Assembly: GCA_002496805.1 (NCBI GenBank)
Contig: DALO01000002.1
Coordinates: 186,001 to 250,000 of the forward strand
From: Methanobacterium sp. UBA353
GTDB lineage: Archaea > Methanobacteriota > Methanobacteria > Methanobacteriales > Methanobacteriaceae
DNA length: 64,000 nt
Direction: 5' to 3'
In this document: piece by piece, positions 60,983-64,000 of the stretch
Position numbering within the stretch: position 1 is the stretch's first letter
Layout: every line of letters starts with the position of its first letter
The notes under the pieces: model-generated
What the model was told of the DNA's origin: nothing
Seen by the model: only the letters and a program-made list of their open reading frames with translations
Databases searched by the model: none
Position numbers and translations under genes: made by a program

Positions 60983-61543
60983 TCACCCTTCTAAAACCAG
61001 TAATTCATTGGAATCTATAGGTGTAGTATCATACAATTCTTTTTCCATGTGAACGGTTTTTAAATGGTTTTCAGTATCCATCACTATCTGATAACCATTT
61101 GAAATCCAAAAATCAAGAGAACCCTCCACATTTTTATGGGTGTGAAGGTAAATCTTTTCATAACCTTTCACACGGCAAAATTCCTCGGCCCGACGGACTA
61201 AAGTGGAAGCAACTCCATTCCTGCGCCATTTTTTATTAACAAAAACTCTCCATATGCTGGCGGTAGTTTTAGAATCGTAAATATTATCAAAAAGAGGAAA
61301 ATTTTTATCATAAGCTCTTATGCCAATAGTCCCTATTATTTTTCCAGTTTCATGATGTATAGCCATATAAAAATTGTTACCATCTGGATCAAGATAGTAG
61401 GCGTCCATGTTTTTTATATCTTGATGATATTCTGGAATAAATCCATAACCATATTCACTTCTAATCATGTTTAAAAGGAATTTTTTAACATTATCTTGGT
61501 AATCAAGTTCAGTTTGGAGCTTTTTAATGGTGTAATGGTTCAT
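60983..61543 (-). CDS. GNAT family N-acetyltransferase
   Basis: A ~186-residue GNAT protein. The fold is clear from IIGTIGIRAYDKNFP (strand 4 region), the acetyl-CoA loop KKWRRNGVASTLVRRAEEF (~residues 106-124), and the GYEKIYLHTH...FWISNGYQIV ending. The substrate is unknown; the N-terminal extension may be specific. The frame is open from TTG 61618; ATG 61543 is the first clear start with a weak GGA upstream. Confidence 0.8.
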   Translation of the reverse strand: MNHYTIKKLQTELDYQDNVKKFLLNMIRSEYGYGFIPEYHQDIKNMDAYYLDPDGNNFYMAIHHETGKIIGTIGIRAYDKNFPLFDNIYDSKTTASIWRVFVNKKWRRNGVASTLVRRAEEFCRVKGYEKIYLHTHKNVEGSLDFWISNGYQIVMDTENHLKTVHMEKELYDTTPIDSNELLVLEG

Positions 61544-61828
61544 TATATATTTTTCCAGCAAACTTCTCTGAGTAATTAATACTTTACAAAGGATTTCGGC
61601 CAATTTAGTAATACTCAAATATATCTTTATATTAATTTAGAATTATAGTGAAGATATATAAAAATTGTGCATGGGTTAAATTGATTAAAGATAACAGTTA
61701 TATAAACAAGATCAATTTTTAAATTGAATAATACTAAAATATCTTAAAAAGTCCATCAAATTTGTAAAAAATTGTTAATCCTTAAAAAAGAAATTAATTC
61801 CAAGCAAATGGTTTAAAGGAGAGTAAAT

Positions 61829-62632
61829 ATGAGTTGTTACAAGTACTGGGATAGAATAAAAGCGATAGCCAGTTTGCTTAAAAAGTATGGGGACTACAAA
61901 CTAGACGATATACCTGCAGAGGATATCATTTCTATACTTGATGATGTGGAAATAATTGCCCATGATCAGACCATTGACTTTGACTCAGCAAAACACATTT
62001 TAGATGATCAAAAAATGTATGAAGCCCTGGGGATAATCAGGAAATTCTACGTAAGTCTAGGCACGAGGCTGGAAACAGAAAATGCTAAGGCAATATTAGA
62101 GTCAGATGATCCTTGGACCACCCTGGAATCATTTCACTTCTACGATCGTTATCAAGGATTGATACAAAACGAAAACCAACTGGTGAAATTCACCCCAGAA
62201 CAGAAAGTGGTCTTAATAGGCGGAGGACCACTTCCCCTTACCTTAATTCTCTTTAACAAACTTTTCAATTCGCAATGTGTAAGTGTAGAGATACTGCCAG
62301 AAGTGGCAGCACTGTCACGCAAGGTTATAAAAAAACTGGAATTGGAATCAGAGATTGAGGTTGTTCAAGGAGATGAAACTGCATTAAAGGATATTGAATA
62401 CACTGTGGTAATGGTGGCTGCTCTTGCTGAACCTAAAGAAAGAGTTTTCGCCAATTTATGGGATATTGTGGATACAGTAACTCCAGTACTATATCGAACT
62501 TATACTGGTATGAGGGCTATTTTATACTCCCCAGTCACTGAAAGAGCCACCAGGGGATTTCATAAAGAGGTAATGATCCTCCCCACCGGTAAAGTTAACA
62601 ACACTTCGGTTTTGATCCGAAAAGTTGTCTAA
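61829..62632 (+). CDS. nas: Nicotianamine synthase-like protein
   Basis: A 267-residue homologue of the structurally known archaeal nicotianamine synthase (MtNAS, Methanothermobacter), which joins glutamate and aminopropyl groups from SAM into a nicotianamine-like metal chelator. The N-terminal helical domain carries RLETENA (Glu82) and FHFYDRYQ (Tyr105/Tyr108) corresponding to the catalytic Glu81 and Tyr107 of MtNAS; the C-terminal Rossmann domain binds SAM through LIGGGPLPLT (~129-138). The product likely binds nickel, cobalt or iron. It stands between cobalt transport genes and the nickel/cobalt chelatase. AAAGGAGAG precedes the ATG. Confidence 0.88.
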   Translation: MSCYKYWDRIKAIASLLKKYGDYKLDDIPAEDIISILDDVEIIAHDQTIDFDSAKHILDDQKMYEALGIIRKFYVSLGTRLETENAKAILESDDPWTTLESFHFYDRYQGLIQNENQLVKFTPEQKVVLIGGGPLPLTLILFNKLFNSQCVSVEILPEVAALSRKVIKKLELESEIEVVQGDETALKDIEYTVVMVAALAEPKERVFANLWDIVDTVTPVLYRTYTGMRAILYSPVTERATRGFHKEVMILPTGKVNNTSVLIRKVV

Positions 62633-62745
62633 TGCCATTCATAGACCATAATTCATGAATCAAAAAAAGGATTAAAAAAAAGTATTTATCATATTTTCAA
62701 TTATTATTCCGGAATTAGAAACGTATTCGAGTTGTTCCTTAAATT

Positions 62746-63174
62746 TTAGTTAATGGTGTCTTCTACTCTTTTATTAATTATATCTACAATCCTTTCATCA
62801 GACCCTAAAGGATTAACATAGACAATTTCACCATTAAATTCAATTTTTTCCTTTTGTTCCTGGTAGTAACCTGCATCTTCGCGTGCCTCACCCAAACCAA
62901 GCATATATGGAATATCTTCCTTTGTGTGAAGACCATGTGCTAAAAAAACAGGAACCGCAATTATTTTCTCAACACCCTTCCTAGCCAGAGTATTGAGTGC
63001 AGTGGGTATTGTTGGTTTTTCAACATTCATAAAGCCTACTTGAACAGGATATTCTGACATTTTAGTATACATTTCAGACAATTCATAGGTTACACTGTTA
63101 CCTTCTGCTAAACTGCTTCCATGGCCTATCAGTAATATGCCAATTTTTTCTTTTGACTCTGTATTTGTCTCCAT
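62746..63174 (-). CDS. cfbA: Sirohydrochlorin cobalt/nickel chelatase
   Basis: A 142-residue short CbiX, the homodimeric type. In methanogens it inserts Ni into sirohydrochlorin for F430 (CfbA) and Co for B12. Metal-binding His residues lie in LIGHGSS (His18) and LAHGLHTKED (His80/His83). The open frame extends upstream without a start region of the family; ATG 63174 gives the usual METNTESKEKIGILLIGHG beginning. An inverted repeat overlaps its TATA box. Confidence 0.9.
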   Translation of the reverse strand: METNTESKEKIGILLIGHGSSLAEGNSVTYELSEMYTKMSEYPVQVGFMNVEKPTIPTALNTLARKGVEKIIAVPVFLAHGLHTKEDIPYMLGLGEAREDAGYYQEQKEKIEFNGEIVYVNPLGSDERIVDIINKRVEDTIN

Positions 63175-63216
63175 AATAGTATCATTCCTCAGAAACTGTA
63201 TAATCGATAAATTGGT

Positions 63217-63240
63217 ATAGTTATGATATAGTATAACTAT
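63217..63240 (-). promoter_or_regulatory. cfbA promoter with inverted repeat
   Basis: ATAGTTAT-N8-ATAACTAT is a perfect 8-bp inverted repeat 43 nt upstream of the cfbA ATG. On the minus strand it contains a TATA-like TTATACTATATC, so a bound regulator would exclude the basal factors. Confidence 0.5.
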
Positions 63241-63273
63241 TATGAACATGTATTTTTCTTGTTATTAATTGAT

Positions 63274-63507
63274 TTACTTTGGAACAAGGAAATTGTCTTT
63301 TCTAATGAAAATATCATTTTCATCATAGCTAATACGGACGCTTTCGTTGCACAATCCTAACTCTTTCATTGAATTTCGAATCATTTTTAAATTAAATCTA
63401 CTGTATGGAAAGTTGATCCACGCCATGTCAGAGCCACAATCTAATTTTTTTTCCATTTTTTTTAGTTCTTTTAGGATTGTACTTTTTTCAATGGATTTGT
63501 TTTGCAT
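63274..63507 (-). CDS. Small hypothetical protein
   Basis: A 77-residue protein with a Lys-rich N-terminal helix (KSTILKELKKMEKKLDC) and a mixed C-terminal half containing DMAWINFPYSRFNLKMI. No known domain is recognised. GGTGA is 7 nt before ATG 63507, a site used often in this window, so it is probably a real gene. It is on the same strand as cfbA, whose promoter lies just downstream of its stop. Confidence 0.55.
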   Translation of the reverse strand: MQNKSIEKSTILKELKKMEKKLDCGSDMAWINFPYSRFNLKMIRNSMKELGLCNESVRISYDENDIFIRKDNFLVPK

Positions 63508-63571
63508 TTTTTTCATCACCAATGAAATAAAATAGTTTTTTGTAATATTATTATAAAAAATTCATTATTAA

Positions 63572-63710
63572 GGGGCATCAAAGGAGGGGGTATAAACATT
63601 TGAGCGATTATGTTAATGATTTTGATGCCCCCCCATAATGTTGCCAGTAGGGATCTTGGCAGTGATCCCTACTGGAGACGTCTTGCAAGGAGGAAATGGC
63701 AAGTTCATCT
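63572..63710 (+). ncRNA. Candidate structured RNA with three stems
   Basis: A GC-rich block in an AT-rich setting. GGGGCATCAAA (63572-63582) pairs perfectly with TTTGATGCCCC (63621-63631), and inside it AACAT/ATGTT can pair (63595-63599, 63610-63614). Then comes a perfect 12-bp hairpin CCAGTAGGGATC / GATCCCTACTGG (63644-63675, 8-nt loop), and CTTGC/GCAAG (63682-63703) around GGAGG. TTATAAAA (63551-63558) is a TATA box about 20 nt before the first stem and a T-run (63709-63714) follows the last. No protein frame of length fits. I cannot match it to a known RNA family. Confidence 0.5.
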
Positions 63711-63879
63711 TTTTAATACAAAAACACCTTTACTAACCCCTTATGTAATACTTTTAATGGTGTTATTCGTACAATTGTCAATTTAACACTCTATTATTTA
63801 AGACTTTCTATTTGTTTTTTATTATTACTAATTGGTATAGATAAAGCCCTAATGTAATAAAAAGAGAGTTTGTGGCCGA

Positions 63880-64000
63880 ATTATGATTAAATGTATATGG
63901 TTATCAGGGATCTAATTTTGTCTTTACTGTGAGGAATATTCATTATCAGATTCCTGATTCTCTCCGTTGTAGTTGTGGCCAACAATGGAGGGTTGAAATG
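63880..64000 (+). promoter_or_regulatory. Promoter and start of a gene running off the window
   Basis: AAATGTATATGG (63888-63899) is TATA-like. The window ends with GGAGGG, a 5-nt spacer and ATG (63998-64000), which looks like the ribosome binding site and start codon of the next plus-strand gene. Nothing of its product can be read. The stretch 63720-63880 shows no gene. Confidence 0.4.

Overview
The window is AT-rich archaeal chromosome from a methanogen of the order Methanobacteriales, most like a mesophilic Methanobacterium. The evidence is a Mur-ligase/MraY/CarB-like set of the pseudomurein type, mch of methanogenesis, archaeal riboflavin synthase, the DUF1890/DUF1894 pair, a thermonicotianamine-type synthase, and an exosome/RNase P/proteasome superoperon. 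Promoters are archaeal TATA boxes. Many genes have a GGTGA or GGAGG ribosome binding site 4-8 nt before the start, and this was used to choose starts.

Layout. 0-4.7 kb (minus): pseudomurein precursor genes (partial Mur ligase, Mur ligase, MraY-like transferase, CarB-like ATP-grasp). 5-6.6 kb: hydrogenase maturation protease, methyltransferase and NikR. 7-16 kb: CBS protein, two tRNA-Gly, TrkA, CobQ, LonB, DEAD-box helicase, DUF5518 plus a remnant copy, and Prs. 16-25 kb: hypAB, DUF354, tRNA-Ala, a membrane protein with DUF1890/1894, metE-thyA, mch and a DUF2807 lipoprotein. 25-30 kb: ribC, a carboxymuconolactone decarboxylase-like gene, then an accessory island (HTH regulator, GyrI-TrmO fusion, GyrI-like protein, Fpg-like protein without the proline nucleophile, GNAT-YoaP protein) and a MATE exporter. 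32.4-40.5 kb (plus): L15e, COG1325, Rnp3, Rnp2, PsmA, SBDS, Rrp4, Rrp41, Rrp42, L37ae, RpoP, Brix, Pcc1, prefoldin beta and DUF3194.

40.6-45.2 kb holds the most unusual gene set: a minus-strand operon with a YhbD-type regulator, two bactofilin-like proteins and, between them, an ABC-2 exporter. It faces an ArsR-family gene, and each side has its own inverted-repeat operator candidate. 45-58.6 kb: bacterial-type LonA, a zinc-ribbon gene with no visible start, a TPR protein, a phosphoesterase with GNKD instead of GNHD, a large secreted beta-helix protein, SDR plus acetoacetate-decarboxylase-like genes, and an asymmetric heterodimeric ABC exporter.

58.7-64 kb is metal-centred: cbiM-cbiN-cbiQ with an in-frame TGA in cbiM and no neighbouring cbiO, a foldable cbiM leader, nicotianamine synthase, and the CfbA/CbiX chelatase. 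Together with NikR, HypA, HypB and the hydrogenase protease, nickel/cobalt use is a recurring theme. A GC-rich, multi-hairpin region at 63.57-63.71 kb behind its own TATA box looks like an unannotated structured RNA. The main candidates for something new are the bactofilin-exporter operon, the structured RNA, the interrupted cbiM with its leader, a likely AUU start for rrp41, and the GyrI-TrmO fusion.
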